Shown here in pieces: positions 35,230 through 47,372 of a DNA stretch of 64,000 bases. Numbering within the stretch: position 1 is the stretch's first letter; every line of letters begins with the position of its first letter. Made by a program: the position numbers and the translations under genes. The notes beneath the pieces are model-generated. The model was not told where the DNA came from. It saw only the letters and a list, made by a program, of their open reading frames with translations, and searched no databases. This stretch comes from Vitis vinifera (Eukaryota > Streptophyta > Magnoliopsida > Vitales > Vitaceae), in assembly GCF_030704535.1 (NCBI RefSeq), contig NC_081821.1, forward strand, positions 883,001-947,000, in the 5' to 3' direction.

Positions 35230-35913
35230 TTTCTCCTTTTTCACTGATTATTATCCCTGATCACACTACAAGAAATAAATTAGAAAAAACACATAGATGA
35301 TGGATTAGCAAGAAACAAAATATATTTCAACGCAGAACATACTCTAAGCGTTCGGAAAGCACATTGTCCAGAGCAAAAAAAAAAAAAAGAGGCGCACGTT
35401 TGGATCCCAAGAAAGCGTGGGGGAATGTACGAGAACAAATAAAACAAAACAAAACAAAGGATATTTTCTTTTTCACTTTCCCTCCAACCAAACAAAACAA
35501 ACTTAAAATTACATCTTTTTCTCGGTACCTTTTCAGATCTCAAATGATTAAAAACAATAATAAATAAATAAAAGATTTTCCATCCACCTGGTCTGGTTGG
35601 TAGTGAGTGTCGTCGTTGGGATCGCGAAAAATGATTCGAAAGCCAAGACAACGCGAAAGGTGGCCAGCATGAAACGATGTCGTACCGTTGCCATCAATTA
35701 ATATGCTCTTAAACATGATTAATAAAGAAAAATAAATAAATATGGGATTTGGATAATAAATTCTTAATCTTCGTCGTACAAAATCCAACAGCCACGTGTT
35801 GTTTCATCATTGGTAAGATAATCTTAACAATTGAAATACTTAACGGTTTGTTGCGCTTTGAGGACTGTTAGCCTATTATAACTCTCGGTTACATTACTAA
35901 TTCAAATCTCTAT
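35230..35913. promoter_or_regulatory. Upstream region of the E1 beta gene
   Basis: The 5' leader and promoter must lie here, read right to left. No convincing TATA box was picked out. Short open frames on both strands have no family features. The region ends at a Mutator-type MITE. Confidence 0.4.
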
Positions 35914-36869
35914 GGGAAACTTGTATTTTGATGGGGTCATTCGGAAAATATATGGTTTTCATAACCCAACTTCATGAAATATGAGAACCAGATTTTAATA
36001 TGAAAAGTAATATTGCTTTCATGCACTTTGAGTTCAACTCCATTTTTTGTGCCAAGATTGCCCTTCCAAGTCTTCATTATCGATAAAAAAAAGAGGTAGA
36101 AGTGCATTGTAAGAAGTTGGGTTTAGCTATAGTGATGGCGGCGGTGGTGATGGACTGATGTAGAGCTGCGACAACCTTGGCACCTCCGAATTTTTCTTCC
36201 ACAGCAGCATCCAAGCCTCCACGTCAACACCGATCGAAATTTGAACAAGTTTCCTAGCTCATCTTTTCAATTTCTACTCTTCCTTCGTCATTTTCTTCGT
36301 TTTCTAGGTTTTTCCACTCAAAAAGGGAGAGTTGAAGTAAAGTCACCATGCGATTGCTGCACGAGGTGAGCGCCAACCACTGTCGCCATTAATTACCACC
36401 AACTTCCCCTCAATCACGACTAAAACCCACCATCACCATTGTAGCTTCTTCACATCTCCAGTTTCAGCAACTTCCAACTCTAAAACCACTTCCATCTTCA
36501 CTACATCAAATTCCAATCCTTCAACACTTATTCGGCGCTGATCCACCTCCATCTTAATAATAGCCGTAGCAGCTAAAGGAAAAGAAAAATCTGGAGGTGC
36601 CAATGTCATTGTTGCCACAGCTCCACATCAATTCATCGTCGCCGCTACCACTATAGCTAAACCTAACTTCTTACAGTGCACTTCTACCTATTTTTTTAGA
36701 TCGGTAATGGAAACCCGAAAAGGAAATCTTGACACAAAAAATGGAGTCGGCTCAGAGTGCATGAAAACAATATTACTTTCCATATTAAAATCCGGTTCTC
36801 ATATTTTATAAAGTTGGGTTCCGAAAACTATATATTTCCCAAATGGCCCCATCAAAACACAAGTTTCCC
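35914..36869. mobile_element. Mutator-type MITE with ~290-bp terminal inverted repeats
   Basis: The left arm (35914-36200) begins GGGAAACTTGTATTTTGATG; the right arm (36580-36869) ends CATCAAAACACAAGTTTCCC. The arms stay aligned through landmarks such as ATATGAGAACC, GATTTTAATATG, GTAGAAGTGCA and TTTAGCTATAGTG. Flanks carry a 9-bp direct repeat with one mismatch (AATCTCTAT at 35905-35913, AATCTCTTT at 36870-36878), as expected for Mutator-like insertion. The 379-bp interior is GC-richer and not transposase-like. The element sits 685 bp upstream of the E1 beta start codon. Confidence 0.85.
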
Positions 36870-37620
36870 AATCTCTTTTGCATTTGTTAAGAAATGGTAG
36901 GAATGCAAATTTGGCTTGTAGGTCTGAAACCTGGTTCACGCCTAAGGATGAATCTTAGTCGAGCCCACTCAAGAATTTTAACGTTTCATGCATTTGCTAT
37001 GGAAGCTTGGGGATGTAAATTTAAGGCTAGGGTTTATTTGATAATTGTTTTCGAAAATGATTTTTCCTTTTCTAGAGTAAAAAAAATAAGAAAACATATT
37101 TGATAATAAAAAAACATAAAACAATTTTTTTTGTTTTTAAGAATAAACAAATGATGTTTATAAAGAATATTTTTTAGTTGTTTTTGTTTATTTTTTAAAA
37201 ACTATTTTAAAAAAGAATTATACAAATATAAAAAATCATTGAAAAGTATTATAAAAATGATAAGCATATTTGAAATTACGAAAAGATTTTTAATCACACT
37301 TCCCAAGCATCATCAAATGTAATTTGCACACCAAAAAAATTAAATATTTTAGCACTAAACACTCCACTAAACAATCTTTAGTCTCTGACAAGATTAGTAA
37401 TTTTTTTTATTAAAATTGTAATGAGCTTTGAATTATTTTGCACGTATTAATGCCTCACAATAAAGTTTGAAAGAAAAAATAGAAAGTAAATGAAATGAAA
37501 TAACTTTTAAAGTATTTTGCTTTTAATTTTTTGCTTTTTCTAGAAATAGAAAATTACAAATAAGGTTATATCATAACTTTCATATTTATTTTTATAAAAA
37601 TATTAAAATATTAAGTTGAA
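36870..37620. other. Intergenic AT-rich DNA
   Basis: A block at 37040-37260 uses the same GAAAACATATTTGATAA-like vocabulary as other MITE-like segments. An (AT)n run sits at 37621-37640. No gene recognised. Confidence 0.4.
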
Positions 37621-37640
37621 TATATATATATATATATATT

Positions 37641-38215
37641 GACCACTACTTTTAATGTCTTTGCTGTTGAGAAACCATAAAATTGTATTTCCTTTTTCTT
37701 CAATTTCCATGCAATACATATAGAGTCATGGTGATCCTTATGAACTAGTTGAACTTGAATCCTAAAAGTGAATAAAAAATCGGATCTACATCAAATTGTC
37801 TCACTGATGTACATTAAATTGCCTCGTTAGTTCTTTTGAGTAAAAATTTGGTCTTACACTCTACTTTAAACAAGAGGAGTACATTATATTAATGTGTCTT
37901 AAATGATCCACATCTAGGGTAGTTGACCCAATAAGCATATCAGTGGTTGACCCAATGAGCACATTGAAGAATTAATGTGATTAGTCATGATATTTTTGTA
38001 GGGATGACAATGGATAAATTTTTTTTGTACCCTCTATGCCCTTAATAGGACGAATTTGAAATAAATGTATGTGGAATGAGTTTTATTGTTGTTGTTGGTT
38101 TTTTTTTTTTGTTAATCAGAGTCATATTCAAAGAAGGTTTTCTTACCCACACTAATTGTATATAAAATTAAATAAAAATAATTTCATTTCATTTCATTTT
38201 CTCTTAAGATAATTA
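37641..38215 (+). repeat. Dispersed ~570-bp repeat, copy 1
   Basis: It matches 63433-63980 in the same orientation across its whole length. Shared landmarks in order: CCATGCAATAC, TATAGAGTCA, GTTGAACTTGAATCC, AAAAGTGAATAAAAAAT, AGGAGTACATTAT, AATGATCCACATCT, AAGCACATTGAAGAATTAAT and TCAAAGAAGGTTTTCTTACC. No coding frame; family unknown. Confidence 0.8.
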
Positions 38216-38318
38216 AAATTTAAAAATTTGAAAAATAATTTAAAAATTAAACAAGATGTGAAAGGTAAGCATGGGAAATTCCTAGGGGTACAACTTGGAT
38301 AGGTTAAATTGGGTTAGG

Positions 38319-38319
<1 letters not shown>

Positions 38320-38361
<42 letters not shown>
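38320..38361. repeat. (AT)n microsatellite
   Basis: About 20 AT dinucleotides without interruption. Confidence 0.9.
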
Positions 38362-38362
<1 letters not shown>

Positions 38363-39440
38363 TTTATTTTTACTTTTTCATTATTATCTTGAAATTTTGT
38401 CTTGTTTATTATTTAAATTTTGGTATAAATATATATAAATTCTTTTTAAAAAAAAACCATTATGAATGAATTTTAAATAATGCAACTCAATTAACCCAAC
38501 CAACTCGACTCTTATCCAATCAATTCGAGTTTAACTCCATCAACCCAAATTTAACCAAAGTTTAGAAAAATGATATTGAGTTAAACTTAAGTTGAGTACT
38601 TCAAGTTAGAAGTCGGGTTGGATTGAACTTGAGTTACTTATTTTTTAATTTGAATTAGGCTCAGGTTAACTATTAACATTCCAAGTTGCAACCCTAGAAA
38701 TTCCATACTTATCTCAATCTACTCTTTTCTAGTTAAAACCTTTTTTAGAATGGAAATATGAGTAATTTTAAATAATCTAGGTACCTACCCATCCTCATCC
38801 ATTGAGTTGCTATCCCTAGGGTTTTTATAAGATTGTCACCCTCTATTTTTAGTATTTTTACAAGATTGTCGGTCTTGTTATTATTTGTAGTTTACAGTTT
38901 CATGGAATGTAGATGGTGGTTATCATCTATTCCATTATAAAGAAAATAACAAATAGTGTGTATTATTGGTGGTAGGTTTCCTGAAAAGCCCTTGGGATCT
39001 TCCTTTCTCCTAATTTATTATCCTCTTGGAAACTCCCATTCTACTTGTACAATGACTTATATGCTTTTTTATCCATCTCCCTTTGGAAAATGAGAGAAAA
39101 AGACAAGGGGAAGTTGTGTTTTAGGAGGCCCATTTGAAGGTTATATGGGAATGAAGCCCATAGAAACTGGAATATGGGCTTTGTCCATTAATGATCAGAA
39201 TATTATTTTTTTTGTGCACTAAATACTGTTTGGATAAGTTATTTCAAAATTGCTCTTTTGTTTTCTTTGTTAGCAGCCACCACAGTCTCCATGTAAGCAG
39301 CCACGGGTCTCCAAAATTGCCCATGTAATAAACACTCAAATCTGAATTGAAAAGAACCTGATCAGAGGAAACAAGGCATGAGATATGTGGTTCTCTGTTT
39401 AGTGGGTTTTACCTTAGGTGTTTGATTGATTATAGGTGTG
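38362..39440. other. Intergenic DNA
   Basis: No gene is recognised. A ~105-bp block at 38985-39100 (including TACTTGTACA and CATCTCCCTTTGGAAAATGA) recurs at 48765-48870, another dispersed repeat. Confidence 0.5.
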
Positions 39441-39454
39441 GTAGATAGTAGATA

Positions 39455-40258
39455 CAGTATGTGTTTAGTACAGCCATGATCCTGAATTTGGTTTGATGCC
39501 TGAAGACGCAAACCATTGTATTTTTAGGCAAATGGTTGTCATTTTACATATGGATTTGGATCTGATCGATGATTTTGCTGACCATTCACATCCAAATGAC
39601 CCACTTTCAATTTTTGTTGGCACTACAAGTACATTTTCGGATCTATTTTGGTAAAATATCTCGTTTTTACACATGGGTACGAATTCGGTTGATAATTTTG
39701 GTAACCATTCATCTAATATCCCAATTCAATTTTTGAGGGAAAATTCTCTTTTTTGGGTGTGGGTTTGAGGATTTTGATGAACATTTCTGCATTTTTAGCC
39801 CATTCTTCCTATGACCTAGGTGAAGTTTTGGCATAACAAGTAAATTTGAGAATGTGTTTTTGGGAAACAATCTCATTTTTACACGGGTTTGAATCTGATT
39901 AATGATTTGATGAGCATTTCTTAACTATATGGCTACTCATGAAATGACCCATGTAAACTTCTGATTGTATTTTTGGGAAAAAAGGTCTTAGATTAAATCA
40001 TTTTGCTGACCATTTCTCTAATACATGGTCATCCATCCAAAGGCCCACTTCCAAGTTTTGGCACAACATGATTATTTCAGTGTATTTTTTAGAAAGTAGA
40101 TAAATAAAGCCTCTCTTTTACATATGGGGTTGAAATTGATTTGATGATTTTGGTGAGCACTTCTCAATTATGGAACCATTCATCCAATGACCCACCTCAA
40201 GTTTTGGCACAATAATAATATTTCAAAAGCTAATTTTGGGAAGTAGTCTCATTTTTTA
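39455..40258. repeat. Degenerate satellite, ~5 units of about 150-190 bp
   Basis: Each unit has, in order, a TTTTTACA(T/C)ATGG-type word, a GATTTGATGATTTTG-type word, GAGCATTTCT-type, CATCCAATGACCCAC, AAGTTTTGGCACAA and TATTTTTGGGAA. Units have diverged strongly. It directly adjoins the GGTACTACC satellite on its right. Confidence 0.7.
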
Positions 40259-42485
40259 AAGATTGCACCTTAGGTATTACCTTAAGAGCCCTTAGGTACT
40301 ACCTTAATGGCCTTGAGGTACTACCTTAAGGGACCCTAGGTACTACTAGCTAAACCTCAACTCAATATCTTCCAAGCCTCGGGCCTTCCTTTCTAACCCT
40401 TAGACCATGTCATTGTGTAGTTCTCTTGAGTGCTCAAGTGGTCCACCAATGCTTTTTAGGGACTATACCTTAGGTACTACCTTAAGAGCCCTTAGGTACT
40501 ACCTTAGTGGCCTTCAGGTACTACCTTAGTGGCCTTCAGGTACTACCTTAGTGGCCTTTAGGTACTACCTTAGTGGCCTTCAGGTACTACCTTAAGAGAC
40601 CCTAGGTACTACCTTAGCTAAACCTCAACTCAACCTCTCCCAAGCCTCGGGTCTTCCTTTCTAACCCTTAGACCATGCCATTGTGTGGTTCTCTTGAGTA
40701 CTCAAGTGGTCCACCAATGCTTTTTAGGGACTATACCTTAGATACTACCTTAAGAGCCCTTAGGTACTACCTTAGTGGCTTTCAGGTACTACTTTAAGGG
40801 ACCCTAGGTACTACCTTAGCTAAACCTCAACTCAACCTCTCCCAAGCCTCGGGCCTTCCTTTCTGACCTTTAGACCATGCCATTGTGTGGTTCTCTTGGG
40901 TGCTCAAGTGGTCCACCAATGCTTTTTAGGGACTACACCTTAGGTACTACCTTAAGAGCCCTTAGGTACTACCTTAGTGGCCTTCAGGTACTACCTTAAG
41001 GGACCCTAGGTACTACCTTAGCTAAACCTCAATTCAACTTCTCCCAAGCCTCGAGCCTTCGTTTTTTACCCTTAGATCATGCCATTATGTGCTTCTCTTG
41101 AGTACTCAAGTGGTCCACTAATGCTTTTTAGGAACTGTACCTTAAGTACTACCTTAATGGCCTTGAGGTACTACCTTAAGGGACCCTAGGTACTACCTTA
41201 GCTAAACCTCAACTCAACCTCTCCCAAGCCTCGAGTCTTCCTTTCTGACCCTTAGATCATGCCATTATGTGGTTCTCTTGAGTGCTCAAGTGGTCCACCA
41301 ATGTTTTTTAGGGACTGTACCTTAGGTACTACCTTAAGAGCCCTTATGTACTACCTTAAGAGCCATTAGGTACTACCTTAACTAAACCTCAACTCAACCT
41401 CTCCCAAGCCTTGGGTCTTCCTTTCTGACCCTTAGAGCATGCTATTGTGTGGTTCTCTTGAGTGCTCAAGTGGTCCACTAATGCTTTTTAGGGATTGTAT
41501 CTTAGATACTACCTTAAGAGCCCTTAGGTACTACCTTAGTGCCCTTCAGGTACTACCTTAAGGGACCCTAGGTACTACCTTAGCTAAACCTCAACTCAAT
41601 ATCTTCCAAGCCTCGGGCCTTCTTTTCTGACCCTTAGACCATGCCATTATGCGATTCTTTTGAGTACTCAAGTGGTCCACCAATGCTTTTTAAGGACTGT
41701 ACCTTAGGTACTACCTTAAGAGCCCTTAGGTTACCTTAATGGCCTTTAGGTACTATCTTAAGAGACTCTAGGTACTACCTTAGCTAAACTTCAACTCAAC
41801 CTCTCCCAAGCCTCGGGTCTTCCTTTCTAACCCTTAGACCATACCATTAAGTGGTTCTCTTGAGTGCTCAAGTGGTCCACCAATGGTTTTTTGGGACTGT
41901 ACTTTAGGTATTACCTTAAGAGCCCTTAGGTACTACCTTAAGGGACCCTAAGTACTACCTTAGCTAAACCTCAACTCAACCTCTCCTAAGCCTCAGGTCT
42001 TCCGTTGTGACCCTTAGACCATGCCATTATGTGGTTCTCTTGAGTGCTCAAGTGGTCCACTAATAGTTTTTTGGTACTCTACCTTAGGTACTACCTTAAT
42101 GGCCTTTAGGTACTACCTTAAGGGACCTTAGGTACTACCTTAGCTAAACTTGAACTCAACCTCTCCCAAGCCTTGGGTCTTTCTTTGTGACCCTTAGACC
42201 ATGCCATTAAGTGGTTCTCTTGAGTGTTCAAGTGGTCTACCAATGGTTTTTTGGGATTGTACCTTAGGTACTACCTTAAGGGACCCTAGGTACTACCTTA
42301 ACTAAACTTGAACTCAACATCTCCCAAGCCTCGGGTCTTCCTTTGTGACCCTTATACCATGCCATTATGTGGTTCTCTTAAGTGCTCAAGTGGTCTACTA
42401 ATGGTTTTTTGAGACTGTACATTAGGTACTATCTTAATGGCCTTTAGGTACTACCTTAAGGGACTCTAGGTACTACCTTAATTAG
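40259..42485 (+). repeat. Higher-order satellite built on GGTACTACCTTAAG
   Basis: About 11 units of 155-268 bp. Each has a constant part of about 125 bp (landmarks CTAAACCTCAACTCAACCTC, CCAAGCCTCGGG, CTTAGACCATGCCATT, GTGGTTCTCTTGAGT and CAAGTGGTCCACCAATG). It also has a variable part of 2-6 short subrepeats of about 27-33 bp with the core TTAGGTACTACCTTA. Unit length differs because the subrepeat number differs. No open reading frame spans units. Confidence 0.9.
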
Positions 42486-44425
42486 TTTTAAAAACTTTAG
42501 ATATTCTTTGAAAGATCTCAATCTAGATTAGGGTTTGTTAAATTAATTTTTAGATTAAAAGACTGGAAATTTATGAATGTGGATTAATTTGTGATGAAAA
42601 TAGGAAAATTTAGAAAACTTCAATTAAATAGAAAACAAAATAAATGAAAAATCAATGGAAGAAAAGAAATTTTAGATTTAGAAAATAAATAAATAAATCG
42701 TTTGTGTAGACTTTAGATTTGAAAAAATAATAATAATAAAATAAAATAAAATAATAATAATAATAATAATAATTGGAGTACGCATGTGTTGCCAAGGTGT
42801 TGACTTAGGTATTGGAAAAGATTTTATATGTAAATATATTATTATAATAATAAATAATGAAAAGAAACATGAGACTTACTGTTTTATTTTTAGGGCTTTG
42901 TGCGTGTAATGAAGATATGAGGGTAATGAGTTGGTTATGTATCGAATTTGAAAATTAATAAAAATTATAATATTTAGTTTTAATCTAACAAAGGAAATAT
43001 TATTAATAATAATAATAGTTTCCTATATAAGTTTTAATTTAATTTAAGTATATAAAGAAATAAATAGTGAGGGTAAGATTAGGAAAGAAAATGAATTTTA
43101 CAATAATTTGGAAACTCACTAAATTAATTTATTATTGTTTAGGAAGTTGAAAATAATATTGGATGGTAATAATTTTTAAATGAGAAATTAATTAGGATCC
43201 CTAATACTAAATAAAATATTTTTAAGATTGTATATATATATATATTTAGATAAATAATCAATAATCAATATTGTGTATGATATTATGTTAAGTGAGGAGA
43301 AATTCTTCAGAGTTAAATACTTCAAGATTTTGAGTACTTTTTCAAGGTAAGGGAAATTAATGCAGATTTTTACAGAAGAAAATAAAATTTTTTTATATTG
43401 TATTTTGAAAAGTGTAAAAAATATTATTTTTATCTTTTTGCATGGATCAAATATGTGTTTTGTATGGAAAGTATATTTGAGAATCTTCTTTGTTTATTTA
43501 TGAAAAATGAAAATTTTTTGAGATATAATATTTTGTTTTGCAAGTTTGAATTAATGAAATAAAGTGTTTGACTTTGATTCCTATGGCCCTAGTCAACGGG
43601 TTATAATTGTTGACATTTCTATGACCCTAATCAATGGGTTATAATAGTTAATATTATATGACCCTAGTCAACGGGTTATAATAGTTGACCTTATGGCCCC
43701 TAGTCAATGGGTTATAATTGTTGACTTTTGGTTTTGTTCACCTTAAATGGAACAAATTTGAAAATAGTCACTCATTTGTGAAGTCCCACCTAATTGGGCA
43801 CCATTTGTTATTTGATAACCAGAGTAAGATATTTTGAATGCATTTAATTTGGTTTTGATGAGAAATTGTTTTGAAATGGATATGAGAAAGTTTGTTGAAA
43901 AGTTTGAATATATTAGTATTTTGAACTCACAAGTTTTTTATAAAAATAAGTATATGTTATATCTCCTATTTGCAAACATGGTTGAAAATATTTGATTCAT
44001 GAAATTGCATTGATGTTCTTTATTGAGCTTTAAGCTCATGCCCCTTCGTTGATAATTTTTCAGGTACTCTCAGTTCGGGCAAGAACTGATGGCTAGGCTG
44101 GGGAAATTTTTCTTTGTTAGGATTTTGGTTCAAACTTTATTTTTGGACATTTTTTAGATGTTAAAATTTATTTTTCGTTTAAATTATTTGAATTTGGAGT
44201 TATTTGAACAATAATACTCTAGTTGATGTGTTAGTTTTTTTTTAAAAAAAAAATTGATGCTCAAAGACTTTAGAATTTTTTCCTACTACTCTGAATAGGA
44301 ATTTGGTAATTGGTAAATTTCTTTCCAGTTACAATACGAATGTTTGTGTCATTTTCACTTTGAGCCTTTGGGCTTGAGGTGTGAAATCACCGTCATGCCC
44401 TTGGAATGGGTTTTGGGGCGTGACA
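42486..44425 (+). mobile_element. Possible solo gypsy-type LTR remnant
   Basis: The right end TTTTGGGGCGTGACA (44411-44425), the block GCTTTAAGCTCATGCCCC followed by TTTTTCAGGTAC (about 44030-44066), and the surrounding composition resemble the 3' part of long plant Ty3/gypsy LTRs as I know them. I could not find a matching left terminus or target-site duplication, and the satellite to the left may belong to it. Tentative. Confidence 0.35.
43565..43740 (+). repeat. Four-copy ~42-bp tandem repeat (CCCTAGTCAACGGGTTATAA)
   Basis: Four units read ATGGCCCTAGTCAACGGGTT then ATAATTGTTGAC with few differences. GTCAAC and GTTGAC within each unit can pair as an imperfect inverted repeat. Confidence 0.8.
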
Positions 44426-44449
44426 GATTATGTGATCATATGACATACT

Positions 44450-45190
44450 AGACTTGGGCATATTGGACAAGAAAGAATGAATAGACTAGCTAGAGAAAAT
44501 CTACTAGGTCAATTCACTAAATTTGATTTTCCAACTTGTGGATATTGCCTAGCTGGTAAGACAACGAGAAAACCATTTGGAAAATGAACTAGAACTGAAA
44601 TACCATTGCAATTGATCCATACTAACATTTGTGGTCCTATGAGTGTTAGAGTAAGGCATGACACCTTGTATTTCATCACATTTATAGATGACTTTACTCG
44701 TTACGGTCATGTTTATTTGATTTCTCATAAGTTAGAAGTATTAGATTACTTCAGATGCTACATTAATTTAGTTGAGAATCAGTTGGATAAAAAGATTAAA
44801 ACATTAAGAACAGACCAAGGTAGGGAATACCTATCAGAACAATTTAAAGATTTATGTGATGAAAATGGTATTAGTAGACAATTGACTATTCTAGGGATTT
44901 CACAACAAAACGGTGTTGTTGAGAGGAAAAATAGAACGTTGTTAGACATGTTTAGGTCAATGATGGCTCAAGCAAATCTTCCCATTTCATATTGGGGAGA
45001 TGCATTGTTGACTGCTACTTATGTACTTAATCGAGTGCCCTCAAAGACTATTGCATCTACTCCATATGAGTGATGGAATAATCGAAAGCCTGATCTTAGC
45101 AATTTGCGACCATGAGGGTCAGCGGTTTATATTCATAATCCTTCTTATAAATATGGAAAATTAGGTCATATTGAGAGACATGTTTTATGT
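44450..45190 (+). pseudogene. Ty1-copia GAG-pre-integrase and integrase fragment
   Basis: From 44450 one frame encodes the GAG-pre-integrase domain (LGHIGQERMNRLAREN, zinc-binding-like CGYCLAGK). After a TGA at 44585-44587 it continues as the integrase core for 155 codons (FITFIDDFTRYGHVYLISHK, LRTDQGREYL, QQNGVVERKNRTLLDM, SYWGDALLTATYVLNRVPSK). Further TGA codons follow the TPYE motif and the NLRP motif. The first catalytic Asp of the D,D-E triad is Asn here (HTNICGP where the family has D). The second Asp (RTDQG) and the Glu (VVERKN) are present. No gag, protease or reverse transcriptase is seen. An inactive remnant. Confidence 0.85.
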
Positions 45191-46358
45191 ACATGTAAAG
45201 TCATTAGGATTGCGTAGGTTATAATTTATGTTGATTATATTACATGGATCATTATTGATTGGACATAAGATACTCTGTAAATGATCAAATGAGATGAATA
45301 TTCGTTATTCATATCATTGAATATGTAAATAGTACTTATACATATAAGCTCTTAAATGTATGTCAATAGGCAGATGTTGGCTCTCTCACATAAGCAACTG
45401 TCCCAATCAATGTGTTTATGAGTTGGGATGAAACATGGTATATTGATGATGATAAATAAGTAAAAAGTATACAAAGATAATGAGTGTCACCTTGGTTAAG
45501 TATCAAGATGAGGTCTATAATAAATGACATCTTGATCAAATGTAATCACCCACAATTACATTTGCCTATTTGAATCGGACTTGAGTTGTAGCATAAAAAG
45601 TTTGAGGAGAACTATAGATGTGAAACTCAAACAAGCGGTTGTTATGAAGCTCTTAGTTGAGGTCCGTATGGTGGTAGTTTGACATACACTCTCTAATTGA
45701 AGAGAAATCACCATAGCATGTATTTCATACTACATGTGTTATGAAAGTGACTAATAAGGAAAGTGGGTGATTAATCCCTACATCCTCACTGTGTAAGATC
45801 CTTAGGGCTTATTACATTTGTAATAACTCATTATTGTACTCTTTGTATTTTTTGTTATGTTTTGAGGTGACAAATTAATGTTGCTATTTTGGTATGTTTC
45901 CGACGTGAATAAAATAATTTATCCTTATGGGACATATTTGGCAAACAATTAATTTGAATATAAAATATATGAGCCTAAAAGAAAGATTTTTTTTTAGTTA
46001 CATTGATAAAGATGTGTTCCTGGTCGACTAGTTATATTGCTTTTGTAGCTAATATAATTGTGAATACATTTATATTGTTGTGTAGTATACAACTTTGAGG
46101 GATTAGGTGTATACATTAAAATATGACTAAATAATCTGGGGTACAACTAAACATGATTATAAATGTTCACTCATAATTTTGGGGTTAAGCTATTATGTAT
46201 CCCTAATAGGTACATAACTTTATAAGCTCCCAAATTGTAAATGTGCTCGCATGGTCTTACAACTCATTTGCCTGTATAAATCACCTTCAAAAAATTGAGA
46301 GAATGGACTTGGATGATTATTTATCAGTTGTATCAACCTATCTTATGCAAGCGGGAGA
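45191..46358. other. Non-coding DNA between the copia integrase remnant and its 3' LTR
   Basis: Where the reverse transcriptase and RNase H should be, there is about 1.2 kb without long open frames. It ends in a polypurine tract (GCGGGAGA, 46351-46358) directly before the LTR-like TGTTGGAA. It may be the internal region of a non-autonomous derivative, or unrelated DNA joined by deletion. Confidence 0.5.
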
Positions 46359-46660
46359 TGTTGGAATTGGGTGGGTGCCCAAGTTGGGCTGACCCAACCT
46401 AATCCAATATGTCAGAGATCTGGGGAAGTAGTTTTTGGTAGTTGAAACTACCAAAAACTACCTAAAAACCTCCCCACTAAAGATATATATATATATATAT
46501 ATACATAAAATCTCTCTCTGACTTAATCTATCTCTAACTCTGTCTTTCTGGCTCTCCAATTCCCACATCCTTTGTTTTTTCTCTAAAACAAAAAGACAAA
46601 GAGAACTTCAAAAGAAAAGTTCTCTAAAAGTGGGTGAAAAGTTTTTGTATTGTAAAACCA
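46359..46660 (+). mobile_element. Probable copia 3' LTR
   Basis: It starts TGTTGGAATTGGGTGGGTGC immediately after the purine-rich GCGGGAGA, the standard polypurine tract/LTR junction of plant copia elements. It contains an (AT)n run (46483-46503) and a TCTCT-rich leader-like part. The right end (AAAACCA, 46654-46660) is a guess based on the usual terminal CA. No 5' LTR lies in the window. Confidence 0.55.
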
Positions 46661-46662
46661 AT

Positions 46663-46850
46663 TATGAAAATATCGGTAATCACGGATATATCGATACTTC
46701 AATTTTATGAATATATTGACGGATATTTTGGAAAAAATATCTGTAGACCTAAAATTGATCAAAATTCATAGAAATAATAACAAAAAAAAACTTCATAGAA
46801 ATGTAATTAGAAGTATAATAGATATTTTAAAATTTTTTTGTTGAATAATT

Positions 46851-46887
<37 letters not shown>

Positions 46888-47294
46888 ATAATTTATCATA
46901 TTTGATAATAATATCCTATACGTTAATAAAAAAAAATATGAATTTTATAAGTGTACATTTATTATTAAATTACATCAAATATTATTTCATAATAATATAA
47001 TGATATTTGATTATAATATGTCTAATTTTAAAATATATTTAATATTAAAATTATGATTCATTTAATTTAATTGTATTAAATGATATAAAATAAATGATGA
47101 TATATGCACAATTTTTAAATATTTAATTAATCTATTAATGATATTAAAAACACTATACAAAAAATTATCATAATAATTTTTATATTTTTGGCAATCATTT
47201 AAATGAGATTTTTTTCATTTAGTTATAAGATAATTATAATTAATTTGTTCTTTCAAATATTTTTTAAAAATTTTGTTTATATACTCACTTTTAC

Positions 47295-47372
<78 letters not shown>

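Noticed and set aside
40259..42485. Considered as a CRISPR-like array
   Set aside because: Repeats are contiguous and nested with no unique spacers, in a plant nuclear context.
44606..45073. Considered as a functional integrase gene
   Set aside because: Stops on both sides, first catalytic Asp replaced by Asn, and no other element proteins.
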